Assembly: GCA_903930545.1 (NCBI GenBank)
Contig: CAIYZB010000384.1
Coordinates: 1-37,954 of the forward strand
DNA length: 37,954 nucleotides
Direction of reading: 5' to 3'
Source of the DNA: an uncultured Alphaproteobacteria bacterium
GTDB lineage: Bacteria > Pseudomonadota > Alphaproteobacteria > Caulobacterales > Caulobacteraceae
The notes under the pieces were generated by a model that had not been told where the DNA came from, did not search any database, and saw only the letters and a list, made by a program, of their open reading frames with translations. The number at the start of each line of letters is the position of its first letter. Within the stretch, counting starts at the first letter, position 1. The translations under genes and the position numbers were made by a program. Below, piece by piece: positions 24,012 to 33,699 of the stretch.

Positions 24012-24017
24012 AAGGAG
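24012..24017 (+). promoter_or_regulatory. purH ribosome-binding site
   Basis: AAGGAG seven bases before the GTG at 24025, which decides the start. The alternative GTG at 24019 would have a spacing of one base and is unlikely. Confidence 0.7.
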
Positions 24018-24024
24018 AGTGCCT

Positions 24025-25638
24025 GTGCCTGCAGCCCCCGACTTCCCCGCCGCCCCCGATCGCGCCGCCCCCAAACGGGCCCTGATCTCCGTCTCCGACA
24101 AGACCGGCCTGATCGAGGCCGCCCGCACCCTGGCGGGCCTCGGGGTTGAGCTGGTCTCTACAGGGGGAACCCGCAAGGCCATCGCCGATGCCGGACTGCC
24201 GGTGAAGGACATTTCCGACCTCACGGGCTTTCCGGAAATGATGGATGGCCGGGTCAAGACCCTGCATCCGGTGGTCCATGGCGGCCTTCTGGCGGTACGC
24301 GGTGCCCCCGACCATGCCCAGGCCATGGCCGAACACGGGATCGGCGGCATCGATATCGTCTATGTGAACCTCTATCCCTTCGAATCCACCGTGGCCGCTG
24401 GCGGCGACTTCGAGACCTGTGTCGAGAATATCGACATCGGCGGTCCCGCCATGATCCGCTCGGCGGCCAAGAACCACGGCTATGTGGCGGTCTGCACCGA
24501 ACTGGCGGACCTAGAAGAGGTGCTTGCGGAACTCACGGCCAGCGGCACCACGGGCCTGGCCCTGCGCAAGACCCTGGCCGCCCGGGCCTATGCCCGCACG
24601 GCGGCCTATGATGCGGCCATCTCAGCCTGGTTTGCGCTGTCCCTTGAGGATGCCGCCCCGCGCCGCCGGGCCTTTGCCGGCAAGCTGGTCCAGACCATGC
24701 GCTATGGCGAAAACCCCCATCAGGCGGCGGCCTTCTATGCCGACGAGACGCCGCGCACCGGCGTGGCTACGGCCCGCCAGCTCCAGGGCAAGGCTCTGTC
24801 CTACAACAATATTGCCGATACCGACGCGGCCATTGAACTGGTCTCGGAATTCGATCCCGCCGCCAGTGCCGCTGTGGCCATCATCAAACACGCCAATCCC
24901 TGCGGCGTGGCCCTGGGCGATGACCTGAAGAGCGCCTATGAGCGGGCCCTTCAGTGTGACTCGGTCTCGGCCTTTGGCGGGATCGTGGCGGTGAACCGCC
25001 GTCTGGATGCCGCCGCGGCCCGGGAAATCATCAAGATCTTCACCGAGGTGGTGGTGGCCCCCGATGCAGACGAGGACGCCATTGCCCTCTTCGCCAAGAA
25101 GAAGGACCTGCGCCTGCTCCTGACCGGGGGGCTTGCCGATCCCCAGGCACCGGGAGACCTGTTCAAGCAGGTGGCCGGGGGTTTCCTGGTCCAGAGCCGC
25201 GACACGGCCCGGATCACCGCCGCCGATCTGAAGATCGTCACCAAGCGCCAGCCGACGGAAACCGAAGTGCGCGACATGCTCTTTGCCTTCACCGTGGCAA
25301 AGCACGTGAAGTCCAATGCCATTGTCTATGCCCGGGATGGTCAGACGGCCGGCATCGGGGCCGGTCAGATGAACCGCAAGGACTCCGCCCGCATCGCAGC
25401 CATCCGTGCGGGCGAGGCGGCGGAAACCGCTGGGCTGGCCCAGTCCCTCGCCAAGGGCTCGGCCTGCGCCTCAGACGCCTTCTTCCCCTTTGCCGATGGC
25501 CTCATCCAGGCCGCAGAGGCAGGGGCCACGGCCGTTATCCAGCCCGGTGGCTCGATCCGCGATGCCGAGGTCATTGCCGCTGCCGATGAGGCCGGCCTGA
25601 CCATGGCCTTCACCGGCATCCGGGTCTTCCGCCACTAG
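24025..25638 (+). CDS. purH: Bifunctional AICAR transformylase/IMP cyclohydrolase
   Basis: Catalyses the last two steps of IMP synthesis: formylation of AICAR (ZMP) and ring closure. The protein has 537 aa from GTG 24025. The N-terminal MGS-like IMP cyclohydrolase domain (about 18-200) has [25 protein letters not shown] and [16 protein letters not shown]. The C-terminal transformylase domain has [29 protein letters not shown] and the catalytic Lys-His pair in [11 protein letters not shown], ending in [14 protein letters not shown] riboswitch for its substrate lies just upstream, so the gene is controlled by purine and folate status. Its TAG stop (25636-25638) is the first triplet of the double-palindrome repeat. 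Confidence 0.96.
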   Translation: MPAAPDFPAAPDRAAPKRALISVSDKTGLIEAARTLAGLGVELVSTGGTRKAIADAGLPVKDISDLTGFPEMMDGRVKTLHPVVHGGLLAVRGAPDHAQAMAEHGIGGIDIVYVNLYPFESTVAAGGDFETCVENIDIGGPAMIRSAAKNHGYVAVCTELADLEEVLAELTASGTTGLALRKTLAARAYARTAAYDAAISAWFALSLEDAAPRRRAFAGKLVQTMRYGENPHQAAAFYADETPRTGVATARQLQGKALSYNNIADTDAAIELVSEFDPAASAAVAIIKHANPCGVALGDDLKSAYERALQCDSVSAFGGIVAVNRRLDAAAAREIIKIFTEVVVAPDADEDAIALFAKKKDLRLLLTGGLADPQAPGDLFKQVAGGFLVQSRDTARITAADLKIVTKRQPTETEVRDMLFAFTVAKHVKSNAIVYARDGQTAGIGAGQMNRKDSARIAAIRAGEAAETAGLAQSLAKGSACASDAFFPFADGLIQAAEAGATAVIQPGGSIRDAEVIAAADEAGLTMAFTGIRVFRH

Positions 25639-25750
25639 AGCATTTTCCGATAAGTGTGAAACGGTTATCGGATCGAAAAATGCTCTAACAATTTGAATTA
25701 GAGCCCTTTTTATCCGACCAGACGGATCCGTCTGATCGGAAAGGGCTCTA
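25636..25750. repeat. RIME-like double-palindrome intergenic repeat
   Basis: Two 52-base hairpin units bounded by TAGAG...CTCTA, separated by the 11-base spacer ACAATTTGAAT (25688-25698). Unit 1 (25636-25687): TAGAGCATTTT pairs with AAAATGCTCTA, CCGATAA with TTATCGG, loop GTGTGAAACGG. Unit 2 (25699-25750): TAGAGCCCTTT pairs with AAAGGGCTCTA around the perfect palindrome CAGACGGATCCGTCTG. It resembles the RIME-type intergenic mosaic elements described in rhizobia. It fills the gap between two convergent genes exactly: its first TAG is the purH stop and its last CTA is the gdhZ stop. It may also serve as a bidirectional terminator. No other copy was found in the window. Confidence 0.8.
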
Positions 25751-28700
25751 GCCCTTTTTCTTGCGGGGATGGGCGGTGGTCTCGGCCACCAGCTCTCGCA
25801 AGGCTGCATTGGCAATGGTAAGCTTGGCAAAGCTCCAGACTCCCCCCGCCGCCTCGATCTCGGTGGTGGCGCGGGTGGCCTGGGTGGTGGCGTCGTGGTG
25901 CAGGCTGGTCCAGCTGGTCACGGTCTTTCTGGCGGCCTCCAGGTTCGACCCGGCCTGCTCATTGCCGGCAAAGGCCATGACCGCCCGGGTCAGGGCGGCC
26001 TGCTCTCCCAGCAATTCTTCCATGAGGCGACGCACGGCTGTGCGCTCGAAACTGTCCCCGGGGCGGAAAGCTCCGGCGGCGGCCCTCAGACGGTCAAAGC
26101 CCATGGCGGCCCCCACCTGGTGATAGAGCCGCGCCACGGATCCCAGACTCCAGCTTGAGGCATCGGCTAGGTCCACCAGATCCACGGCGACCGTCAGGGG
26201 CTGGAGACAGGCTACAGCTTCAGCCAGGGCTCTCGGGGCCCCGGCGGTGACCAGGGCCTCGGCCTCAGCCTGGCTGCGCGCCTGTTCCACAGGCGACAGG
26301 ATGGCGGTGCCCAGCTTCTTCAGGGTTGCGGTGCCCGGGCCATAGCGCCGGATCAGATCATTGATATGGCCGCCTTCACGGGCGGCACGACGGGCCAGCC
26401 AGAAGGTCTCGCCTCTCAGGACCCGGACCAACTGGGCATAGAGGGCCATCTGGGCCGGGGCGGGGATCTGGCCATCCAGGGCGCCCACCTGATCCCAGAC
26501 GCGGGGCAGGTCGAGGACGACCTTTGCGGCCTCATAGCCGGTGACAAAGGCCCGTACGTCACAGGCCGCCGCCGCCATCAGCCGTCCTGGGAAGGAGGGA
26601 CCACAACGATTGACCACGTCATTGGCGATCACCGTGGCGATGATATCGGGCCTCAGGCGGTGGCGCTGGATGGCGGCTTCGTATTTCCGCAAGGGCTTTG
26701 GGAAATAGGCCAGGAGGGTGTCCTCCAGCCAGGGGTCATCCGGCACGGCGGAGCCGACGATCTCCCGCGACAGCTCCAGCTTGCCATAGGCAAGGAGGAC
26801 AGCCTCCTCCGGACGCGTCAGACCCTGTCCGGCCTGTCGCCGATCGGCCAGGACACCATTGTCCGGCAGCCCCTCCACCCCCCGGTCCAGGCGCCCGGCC
26901 GTTTCCAGCTGGATCATGAAGCGGGAATGGGCGGCCAGTTCCTGGGGGGCTTCCTGGTCCATCAAGGACAGGGCCAGGGTCTGGCCATAGTTGTGGGCCA
27001 GGACGTGGCTGGCCACATCATCGGTCATGGATTTCAGCAGGCGGTCCCGCTTGGGCCGGTCTAGTACGCCCGTACGCTCAAGCACCCCGGTGACGATCTT
27101 GATATTGACCTCGTGGTCGGAGCTGTCGACCCCGGCGGAATTGTCGATGGCGTCGGTATTGATCCGCCCACCGGCCCGGGCAAACTCGATGCGCCCGGCC
27201 TGGGTCAGGCCCAGATTGGCCCCTTCGCCGACGACCTTGACCCTCAGGTCCGATCCATTGACCCGGATGGCGTCATTGGCCTTGTCCCCGGCCTCCATCT
27301 GGGTCTCGCCCCTGGCCTTCACATAGGTGCCTATGCCGCCGAGATAGAGGAGCTCGGCCGGGGCCTTGAGAATGGCGGTCATCAGGTCATTGGGGCTGAC
27401 ACTTTCCCCGGTCAGGCTCAGCAGGCTGCGGATCTCGGGGGTCAGGGGGATGGATTTCAGGCTGCGGGCAAAGACCCCGCCGCCCTTCGAAATGGCCTTG
27501 CGGTCATAGTCATCCCAGGACGAGCGCGGCAGGGCAAACATCCGGGTCCGTTCGGCAAAGGACTTCGCCACATCCGGATCGGGGTCGATGAAGATGTGGC
27601 GATGGTCAAAGGCCGCCAGAAGCCGGGTCTGGGTCGAGAGCAGCATGCCATTGCCGAAGACGTCGCCAGACATGTCGCCGACCCCGACCACGCTGAAGGG
27701 CTCGGCCTGGATGTCCTTGCCCAGTTCGCGGAAGTGGCGCTTGACCGCCTCCCAGGCCCCCCGGGCCGTGATCCCCATGACCTTGTGGTCATAGCCCGCC
27801 GAGCCACCGGAGGCGAAGGCATCCCCAAGCCAGAAGCCATAGTCCTGGGCTATGCCATTGGCGATGTCGGAGAAGGTGGCCGTGCCCTTGTCGGCGGCGA
27901 CCACGAGATAGGGGTCATCTCCGTCATGGACCACGGTGCGGTCGGGATGGATCACCTTGCCCTCTGGGGTCAGGTTGTCGGTGATGTCCAGCAGGCCGGA
28001 TAGGAAGGTGCGATAGGCGCGGATGGCCTCGTTCCGCACCGCCTCGGCCGAGCCGCCCTTGGGCAGCTGCTTGGGATAGAAGCCGCCCTTGGAGCCCACG
28101 GGCACGATCACGGCATTCTTTACCTGCTGGGCCTTGGCAAGACCCAGGACCTCGGTGCGGAAGTCATCACGGCGATCAGACCACCTCAGGCCACCCCGGG
28201 CCACGGGTCCGAACCTCAGATGGACGCCCTCTACATGGGTCGCCCAGACAAAGATCTCGCGATAGGGCTTGGGCAGGGGCAGGTCGGCCAGCTGACCCGA
28301 GGCCACCTTGAAGGAGATATAGGGTCTGGGCTGCCCGTCGGGGCCCAGCTGGTAATAGTTGGTCCTCTGGATGGCATTGACCAGCAGGGCCAGGCGGCGA
28401 AGCACCCGGTCATCATCCAGGCTGTCCACATGCTGCAGGGCCTCGGTGATCTCGGCCATGACAGCCTGACCCTGGGCCTGACGCTCGGCGATGGTGGCCT
28501 GGATGGCGGGGTGGAAGCGGGTCCTGAACAGGTCCAGGATCAGGCGCGCCACACCGGGATGGTTGGACAGGGCCTGTTCCTGCACCCTCTGGCTGGGATC
28601 CAGGCCCGACTGGCCGCGATAGCGGGCCAGGGCCCGCATCAGGGCTGCTTCCCGCCAGGACAGGGACAGTTCCATGACCAGACGGTTGAAACCGTCGCTC

Positions 28701-30598
28701 TCGGTCTGACCGGACCAGACGGCGGTGAAGGCCTGTTCGAAGGCCGCCTTCAGATCCGCAAATACCAGGTGCTCGCCCTGCTCGTCGCGGACCTCGAAGT
28801 CATGGATCCAGACCAGGCCGGTCCCGGTGGGGGTCACGGGGAAGCCGAACTCCACCATGGCCTTCAGGCCCATGTCTTCCAGGATCGGCAGGACATCGGC
28901 CAGGGTGGCCGGCTCACCTAGGCGGTAGAGCTTGAATCTCAGCTGGGTCTTGTCGTCCTCGGCCCGGCGATAGGCCCGGACCCGGACGGACTCACCTGGG
29001 ACCAGGCTCTCGATGACCGCCATGTCGGCGAGGGCCTCGGCGGCGTCATAGCGATCACGATATCCGGCGGGAAAGGCGTGGCCAAAGGTGGAGATCCGGT
29101 CCGAGACCCTGGCCGCGTCTTCTCCGGATCCCCTCAGGGCCGTCTCCAGGCGGTCGTCCCAGGTTCGGGCCAGGGCTGCAATCTCGGCCTCGATCTTTTT
29201 CAGATCTGCAGACCGGTGGTGCCCCGGGGTGAAGCCGATGATGAAGTGTACCCGCGCCAGGGGGGTGTCGGAGAACTGCGGATAATAGGCCGAGATCCGC
29301 CCGCCATAGGCCTGGGCCAGGAGCTCGCCCGCCCGGGCCCTCAGGCCTGAATCAGAGCGTTCCCGGGGGACATAAAGAAAGATTGATGTGAAGCGATCAT
29401 AGGGGTCGCGGCGCTCGAACAGTCGGATTCGCGGCCGGTCATAGAGGTGCAGTATGGCCAGGGCGATGGAGAGCAGATCCTCCACCGTGGCCTGGAACAG
29501 TTCGTCCCGGGGATGGGCCTCCAGGATGTTTCTCAGACGCTTGGCGTTGTGGCTGCCGGGCATCTGGCCGGCCCGCTTGAGGACCTCGGCCACCTTGGCG
29601 CGGATCAGGGGTACGGCATGGGCCGGCTCGTCATAGGCCTCGGAGGTGAAGAGCCCGACAAAGCGGACCTCGCCGGAGGGCTTGCCGTCCGGGCCGTAGC
29701 GCTTGATGCCGATATAATCCATGTAGCCCCGGCGATGGACCCGGGAGCGGATGTTTGACTTGGCCACCACCACCGGCGGATCGGTCTCGATCCGCTTGGC
29801 AATGGCCGGACTGAGGACGGCGGGTTCGGAGGCGCGGCGCAGGACGCTGCGGTCGGGATCGCGCAGGACCCCCAGGCCATTTTCCGGCAGGAAGAGGGGC
29901 TCGGCGGCGGCATAGCTGCCATCGGCCAGGCGCGGATAGTCATAGACCCGCGCCCCCAGATAGACGAAGTGCTCGTCCCTCAGCCAGGACAGGAAGGCGA
30001 TGTCCTCCGCCCGGGCCGGGGTTGCCGGCGCGGACTGGAGTTCGGCCAGGGTGCGGCCCATCAGGTCCAGCATGGCGGGGAAGTCGTCCACCGCCGCCCG
30101 GGTATCAGACAGGGCGGCCTTGATCCCCTCTATGAGACCGGCGTCGCGATCCTCGACCATGCCATCCAGAATGACCTGGATCATGGATTCCCGGCGTTCG
30201 GTGCCAGCTTCACCCCGGATACCCTTGCGGTCCCGCCTTACGGCAACCACCGGATGGAACATGGCCCGGACGGACAGACCGTGCTCGGCGATTTCCCCCA
30301 TGACGGAGTCCACCAGGAAGGGGGCATCGTCCTGCAGGATCTCCAGCCGGTCGAGATCGCAGCCCTCCACCGTGACCCGCCGGATCACGGGGCCCTTGCC
30401 CTTGCGCTCTGCCGCGTGGGTCCAGAATTCGGCCATAAGGCCAGCCAGGGCCTCAGGCGTCAGTTCCGGCAGTTCATCCGGGGCGGCGTCCTGGGCGGCC
30501 TGGGTGATGAAGGCCTCGGCGGCCGGATCCTTGCCGACGGCGGCAAGAAAGCTGTCCACCAGGGTGCGGGCGAACTTGGTCCGGGGTTTCCAGCTCAT
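25748..30598 (-). CDS. gdhZ: NAD-dependent glutamate dehydrogenase, large (about 180 kDa) class
   Basis: Oxidises glutamate to 2-oxoglutarate and ammonia. At 1616 aa it is the large class (Pfam Bac_GDH), known in Streptomyces, Pseudomonas and Caulobacter (GdhZ). The N-terminal 650 residues hold the ACT-like regulatory region (RRVTVEGCDLDRLEILQDDAPFLVDSV near 70, HNAKRLRNILEAHPRDELFQAT near 345); the catalytic part follows (about 700-1200), with the substrate-binding lysine block NAVIVPVGSKGGFYPKQLPKGG and the NAD-binding VVGVGDMSGDVFGNGMLLST; the C-terminal helical part closes it. In Caulobacter GdhZ also binds FtsZ and affects cell division. The stop lies in the repeat. A strong hairpin lies about 80 bases upstream of the ATG at 30596-30598. 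Confidence 0.95.
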   Translation of the reverse strand: MSWKPRTKFARTLVDSFLAAVGKDPAAEAFITQAAQDAAPDELPELTPEALAGLMAEFWTHAAERKGKGPVIRRVTVEGCDLDRLEILQDDAPFLVDSVMGEIAEHGLSVRAMFHPVVAVRRDRKGIRGEAGTERRESMIQVILDGMVEDRDAGLIEGIKAALSDTRAAVDDFPAMLDLMGRTLAELQSAPATPARAEDIAFLSWLRDEHFVYLGARVYDYPRLADGSYAAAEPLFLPENGLGVLRDPDRSVLRRASEPAVLSPAIAKRIETDPPVVVAKSNIRSRVHRRGYMDYIGIKRYGPDGKPSGEVRFVGLFTSEAYDEPAHAVPLIRAKVAEVLKRAGQMPGSHNAKRLRNILEAHPRDELFQATVEDLLSIALAILHLYDRPRIRLFERRDPYDRFTSIFLYVPRERSDSGLRARAGELLAQAYGGRISAYYPQFSDTPLARVHFIIGFTPGHHRSADLKKIEAEIAALARTWDDRLETALRGSGEDAARVSDRISTFGHAFPAGYRDRYDAAEALADMAVIESLVPGESVRVRAYRRAEDDKTQLRFKLYRLGEPATLADVLPILEDMGLKAMVEFGFPVTPTGTGLVWIHDFEVRDEQGEHLVFADLKAAFEQAFTAVWSGQTESDGFNRLVMELSLSWREAALMRALARYRGQSGLDPSQRVQEQALSNHPGVARLILDLFRTRFHPAIQATIAERQAQGQAVMAEITEALQHVDSLDDDRVLRRLALLVNAIQRTNYYQLGPDGQPRPYISFKVASGQLADLPLPKPYREIFVWATHVEGVHLRFGPVARGGLRWSDRRDDFRTEVLGLAKAQQVKNAVIVPVGSKGGFYPKQLPKGGSAEAVRNEAIRAYRTFLSGLLDITDNLTPEGKVIHPDRTVVHDGDDPYLVVAADKGTATFSDIANGIAQDYGFWLGDAFASGGSAGYDHKVMGITARGAWEAVKRHFRELGKDIQAEPFSVVGVGDMSGDVFGNGMLLSTQTRLLAAFDHRHIFIDPDPDVAKSFAERTRMFALPRSSWDDYDRKAISKGGGVFARSLKSIPLTPEIRSLLSLTGESVSPNDLMTAILKAPAELLYLGGIGTYVKARGETQMEAGDKANDAIRVNGSDLRVKVVGEGANLGLTQAGRIEFARAGGRINTDAIDNSAGVDSSDHEVNIKIVTGVLERTGVLDRPKRDRLLKSMTDDVASHVLAHNYGQTLALSLMDQEAPQELAAHSRFMIQLETAGRLDRGVEGLPDNGVLADRRQAGQGLTRPEEAVLLAYGKLELSREIVGSAVPDDPWLEDTLLAYFPKPLRKYEAAIQRHRLRPDIIATVIANDVVNRCGPSFPGRLMAAAACDVRAFVTGYEAAKVVLDLPRVWDQVGALDGQIPAPAQMALYAQLVRVLRGETFWLARRAAREGGHINDLIRRYGPGTATLKKLGTAILSPVEQARSQAEAEALVTAGAPRALAEAVACLQPLTVAVDLVDLADASSWSLGSVARLYHQVGAAMGFDRLRAAAGAFRPGDSFERTAVRRLMEELLGEQAALTRAVMAFAGNEQAGSNLEAARKTVTSWTSLHHDATTQATRATTEIEAAGGVWSFAKLTIANAALRELVAETTAHPRKKKG

Positions 30599-30676
30599 GG
30601 GTCAGACCTTTGTGTCAGGACAGGATGCAGCCAGGTCAGAACCCTGGGCTGAATCCAGTCCTGGGGAAGGGGAAGG

Positions 30677-30708
30677 GGCGCCGCCGGAGGAGAGGATCCG
30701 GCGGCGCC
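30677..30708. other. Strong 11-bp hairpin in the gdhZ upstream region
   Basis: GGCGCCGCCGG, a 10-base loop AGGAGAGGAT, and CCGGCGGCGCC form a perfect 11-bp stem, all G-C. It lies about 80 bases before the gdhZ ATG, in the 263-base gap between gdhZ and the upstream membrane-protein gene on the same strand. The flanks are G-rich (GGGGGGGG at 30721-30728). It lacks a U-tract, so a standard terminator is unlikely. It may be a leader structure for gdhZ or an end-protecting hairpin for the upstream transcript. The rest of the gap shows no clear ORF. Confidence 0.6.
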
Positions 30709-30861
30709 TGGTCCCGCCACGGGGGGGGTGGGCGGAACACACTGACCTCGCTGCGCCGCGGGGCTGATTCGGCGGGCGCGTCGAATCCGGTGCACATCCG
30801 GACAGTCCCTAGATAACAATGGTTCGGCCAAGCTGTAGTCCCCATTGGGTGTGGCGCATGG

Positions 30862-31950
30862 TCACGCCCTGGTTGAGTTGGCCCGGGATGTGGATTTCGA
30901 TTTCTGCTTCCAGGGCTCGCCATCCGCTGACAGCAGGATGGCCACCCCCCGTGTGCCGGGGAACTGGGCCAGGATGATCATGGCCATGACCGTGAGGGGG
31001 GTGGACAGGAACATCCCGGCCAGTCCCCAGATCACGCCCCAGAAGGCCAGGCTGAGCAGGACCACCACAGGGTCCATGTTCAGGCTGTCCCCCTGCATCC
31101 GGGGCAGGATGATATTGCCAACCACAAACTGGATGACCTGGAGCACGGCCAGCAGGATGACTGCAGGCCAGAAACTGGGGAACTGGATCAGGGCAAAGAC
31201 CGGCGGGGCCAGCACACCGATCACCCCGCCGATCACCGGGATGTAGGAGGCGATGAAGATCAGGAAGGCCCAGAAGATCGCATTGTCGAGGCCGATCACG
31301 GCCATGGCGATCCAGGAGGCTATGGCGATGGCCAGGCCCGTCACGGTCTGGACCCAGACATATTGTTCCACCCCGTCGCGGATCCGGCGGAAGGCCTCCA
31401 GGGCCTCTCGGCGTTCGTCACGATTGGGAAACAGCCCCACCACCTTGCGCTCGAAATTCCGGCGTGAGGCCAGCATGAAGCCCAGATAGATGAGGATGAA
31501 AAAGGCGTCGGCTGCAAAGCCCTGCAGGCCCTGGGCAATGTCTCCGAGATAATGGGAGGGGTTCAGCCGGCGAATGAGGTCCGCAACCGTCGGCTCCACC
31601 GTGACCCCCACCAGATGGGCGATCTGGGCGATCAGATTGTTGAGCCTGGGCGTATAGGCCACCAGCTGGCTCACAAAGGCCGTGGCATTGTCGGCAATGA
31701 CAAAGGCCGAGGCCACAAAGAGCAGCAGGGTCAGGGTCACCGCCAGGGGCAGGGCCGTGCGCTTGGTGATGGCGGGGAGATACTGTTCCAGCACCCGGGC
31801 AAAGCCATCGATCAACACCACCATGAACATGGCGAGCGCCAGGGGGGTCAGGATACCGGCCAGGGCATAGAGGACCCCGCCACAGGCAATGACGGCAAGA
31901 ATGACCAGGGCGTTGCGCGCCACATGGGATGGGGCAGGTGTCGTGACCAT
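30862..31950 (-). CDS. AI-2E family (PerM/TqsA-like) transporter
   Basis: A 362-aa inner-membrane protein with about eight membrane segments, family AI-2E transporter (UPF0118). N-terminal helices: LVILAVIACGGVLYALAGIL and PLALAMFMVVLIDGFARVLE; a soluble central loop of about 100-180; then the conserved C-terminal block IASYIPVIGGVIGVLAPPVFALIQF, VGNIILPRMQGDSLNMDPVVVLLSLAFWGVIWGLAGMFLSTPLTVMAMI. Members transport different small molecules and some are Na+/H+ antiporters, so AI-2 export is only a family name. The frame opens with a TTG at 32007; the ATG at 31948-31950, matching the family N-terminus and with a G-rich site upstream, is preferred. The C-terminus is basic (KQKSKSTSRANSTRA). Confidence 0.88.
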   Translation of the reverse strand: MVTTPAPSHVARNALVILAVIACGGVLYALAGILTPLALAMFMVVLIDGFARVLEQYLPAITKRTALPLAVTLTLLLFVASAFVIADNATAFVSQLVAYTPRLNNLIAQIAHLVGVTVEPTVADLIRRLNPSHYLGDIAQGLQGFAADAFFILIYLGFMLASRRNFERKVVGLFPNRDERREALEAFRRIRDGVEQYVWVQTVTGLAIAIASWIAMAVIGLDNAIFWAFLIFIASYIPVIGGVIGVLAPPVFALIQFPSFWPAVILLAVLQVIQFVVGNIILPRMQGDSLNMDPVVVLLSLAFWGVIWGLAGMFLSTPLTVMAMIILAQFPGTRGVAILLSADGEPWKQKSKSTSRANSTRA

Positions 31951-32199
31951 GGGTTGTTCTGATTCCCCCCAATCAGGGACTGTCCGCGTAGTCCCCGGAT
32001 TGGTCAATGCGCTGCCAGATAGGCAGATTCGCGGCGGATCTCGGTGAGATTTCGCACCAAAGGGTCGAAAATGGGGCGTGAATCACTCCAGATTCCGCAA
32101 AAATCCGAAAAAACGGGTGAAGGCACGGTTCGAAAAGGTCCTGTGGCGATCCGGCCTGCGGACCGCTAGCCTGACACCGAACCAGTGCGAGGAGTTCCC

Positions 32200-33699
32200 A
32201 TGGCCGATGACGGCGTTCTGATCGGCTTTTCCGACCATCCCGAACTCCTCAGGCTGGATCGCGCCAATCGCCATGGCTTGGTGGCCGGGGCTACGGGCAC
32301 CGGCAAGACCGTGACCCTGCAGATCCTGGCCCAGGGCCTTTCCGATGCCGGGGTGCCGGTCTTTGCCGCTGACGTGAAGGGCGACCTCTGCGGGATCGGG
32401 GCTGTGGGTGCCCCCAATGAAAAGATGCTGGCCCGGGCCCAGACCATGGGCCTGACCCTCAATCCCCAGGCCGCCCCGGTGGTCTTTTGGGATCTGCTGG
32501 GGGAACAGGGCCATCCGATCAGGGCCACGGTCTCGGAGATGGGCCCCCTGCTGATCTCGCGGATGCTGGAACTGAACGACGTCCAGGAGGGCGTCCTGAC
32601 GGTGGTCTTCCGGGCCGCCGACGATGAGGGTCTGCTGTTGCTGGACCTGAAGGACCTACAGGCGGCCCTGACCTATGCCTCGGAAAACGCCAAGGCCCTG
32701 GGGGCCCGTTATGGCAATGTCTCCGGGGCCACCATCGCCACCATCCAGCGCAAGCTTCTGGTCCTGGAGGACCAGGGTGGAGCGGGCCTGTTCGGTGAAC
32801 CGGCCCTGCAGCTGTCCGACATCATGCGCACGGACGGCTCGGGGCGGGGTTATGTGAATATCCTGGCGGCCAACAAGCTGATCGCCACCCCCCGGCTCTA
32901 TGCCACCTTCCTGCTCTGGCTGATGTCGGAGCTGTTCGAGGAACTGCCGGAGGTGGGGGATCCGGAAAAGCCCCGCCTGGCCTTCTTCTTCGACGAGGCC
33001 CACCTGCTGTTCCGCGATGCGCCCAAGTCCCTGCTGGAAAAGGTGGAACAGGTGGTGCGCCTGATCCGCTCCAAGGGGGTGGGAGTCTATTTCGTCACCC
33101 AGAACCCGGCGGATATTCCCGACACGGTGCTGGGCCAATTGGGCAACCGTATCCAGCATGCGCTTCGGGCCTATACCCCGGTGGAACAGCGGGGCCTGAA
33201 GGCCGCCGCCGACAGTTTCCGGCCCAATCCGGCCTTCGATACCGCCGAGGCCATCCAGGGTCTTGGGGTGGGTGAGGCCCTGGTCTCGGTGCTCGACGAA
33301 CGGGGCGCCCCGACCGTGGTCCAGAAGACCCTGATCCGTCCGCCCGTCTCGCGCCTGGGGCCGATCACACCAGCAGAACGCACAGCACTCATGGCCTCGA
33401 GCCCGGTGCATGGCCTCTATGACACGGCCCAGGACCGGGACTCGGCCTTTGAAAAACTTCAGGCCCGGGCTGTGGCCAAGCAGGCCCAGGTGGAGGCCCC
33501 GCCGGCCAGAACCCCCGCAGACTCACCCTGGGGCGACACCCCGGCTCCGGAGCCCCGGACCCGCGCCGCGCCCCGGCCGAGGGCCTCCAGCCGCCAGTCC
33601 ATGGGCGAGGCCTTTGCCAAGTCCCTGCTGCGAACTGTCGGCAGCCAGGTCGGTCGTGAAATCATGCGTGGGGTCCTGGGGAGCCTGAGACGTCGATGA
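32200..33699 (+). CDS. HerA-like ATPase, DUF853 family
   Basis: A 499-aa P-loop ATPase of the FtsK/HerA clade. Walker A is GATGTGKT (residues 30-37); Walker B is FFFDEAHLLF with Asp265-Glu266; the sensor region is GVYFVTQNPADIPDTVLGQLGNRIQHALR, typical of DUF853. A disordered, Pro/Ala/Arg-rich segment (about 430-470) and a short helical tail with GEAFAKSLLRTVGSQVGREIMRG close it. The ATG at 32200 follows GAGGAG by five bases. HerA proteins pump or translocate DNA, but no NurA nuclease or SIR2 partner is here, and DUF853 members lack a proven role. Its stop overlaps the next gene's start (ATGA). Confidence 0.9.
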   Translation: MADDGVLIGFSDHPELLRLDRANRHGLVAGATGTGKTVTLQILAQGLSDAGVPVFAADVKGDLCGIGAVGAPNEKMLARAQTMGLTLNPQAAPVVFWDLLGEQGHPIRATVSEMGPLLISRMLELNDVQEGVLTVVFRAADDEGLLLLDLKDLQAALTYASENAKALGARYGNVSGATIATIQRKLLVLEDQGGAGLFGEPALQLSDIMRTDGSGRGYVNILAANKLIATPRLYATFLLWLMSELFEELPEVGDPEKPRLAFFFDEAHLLFRDAPKSLLEKVEQVVRLIRSKGVGVYFVTQNPADIPDTVLGQLGNRIQHALRAYTPVEQRGLKAAADSFRPNPAFDTAEAIQGLGVGEALVSVLDERGAPTVVQKTLIRPPVSRLGPITPAERTALMASSPVHGLYDTAQDRDSAFEKLQARAVAKQAQVEAPPARTPADSPWGDTPAPEPRTRAAPRPRASSRQSMGEAFAKSLLRTVGSQVGREIMRGVLGSLRRR

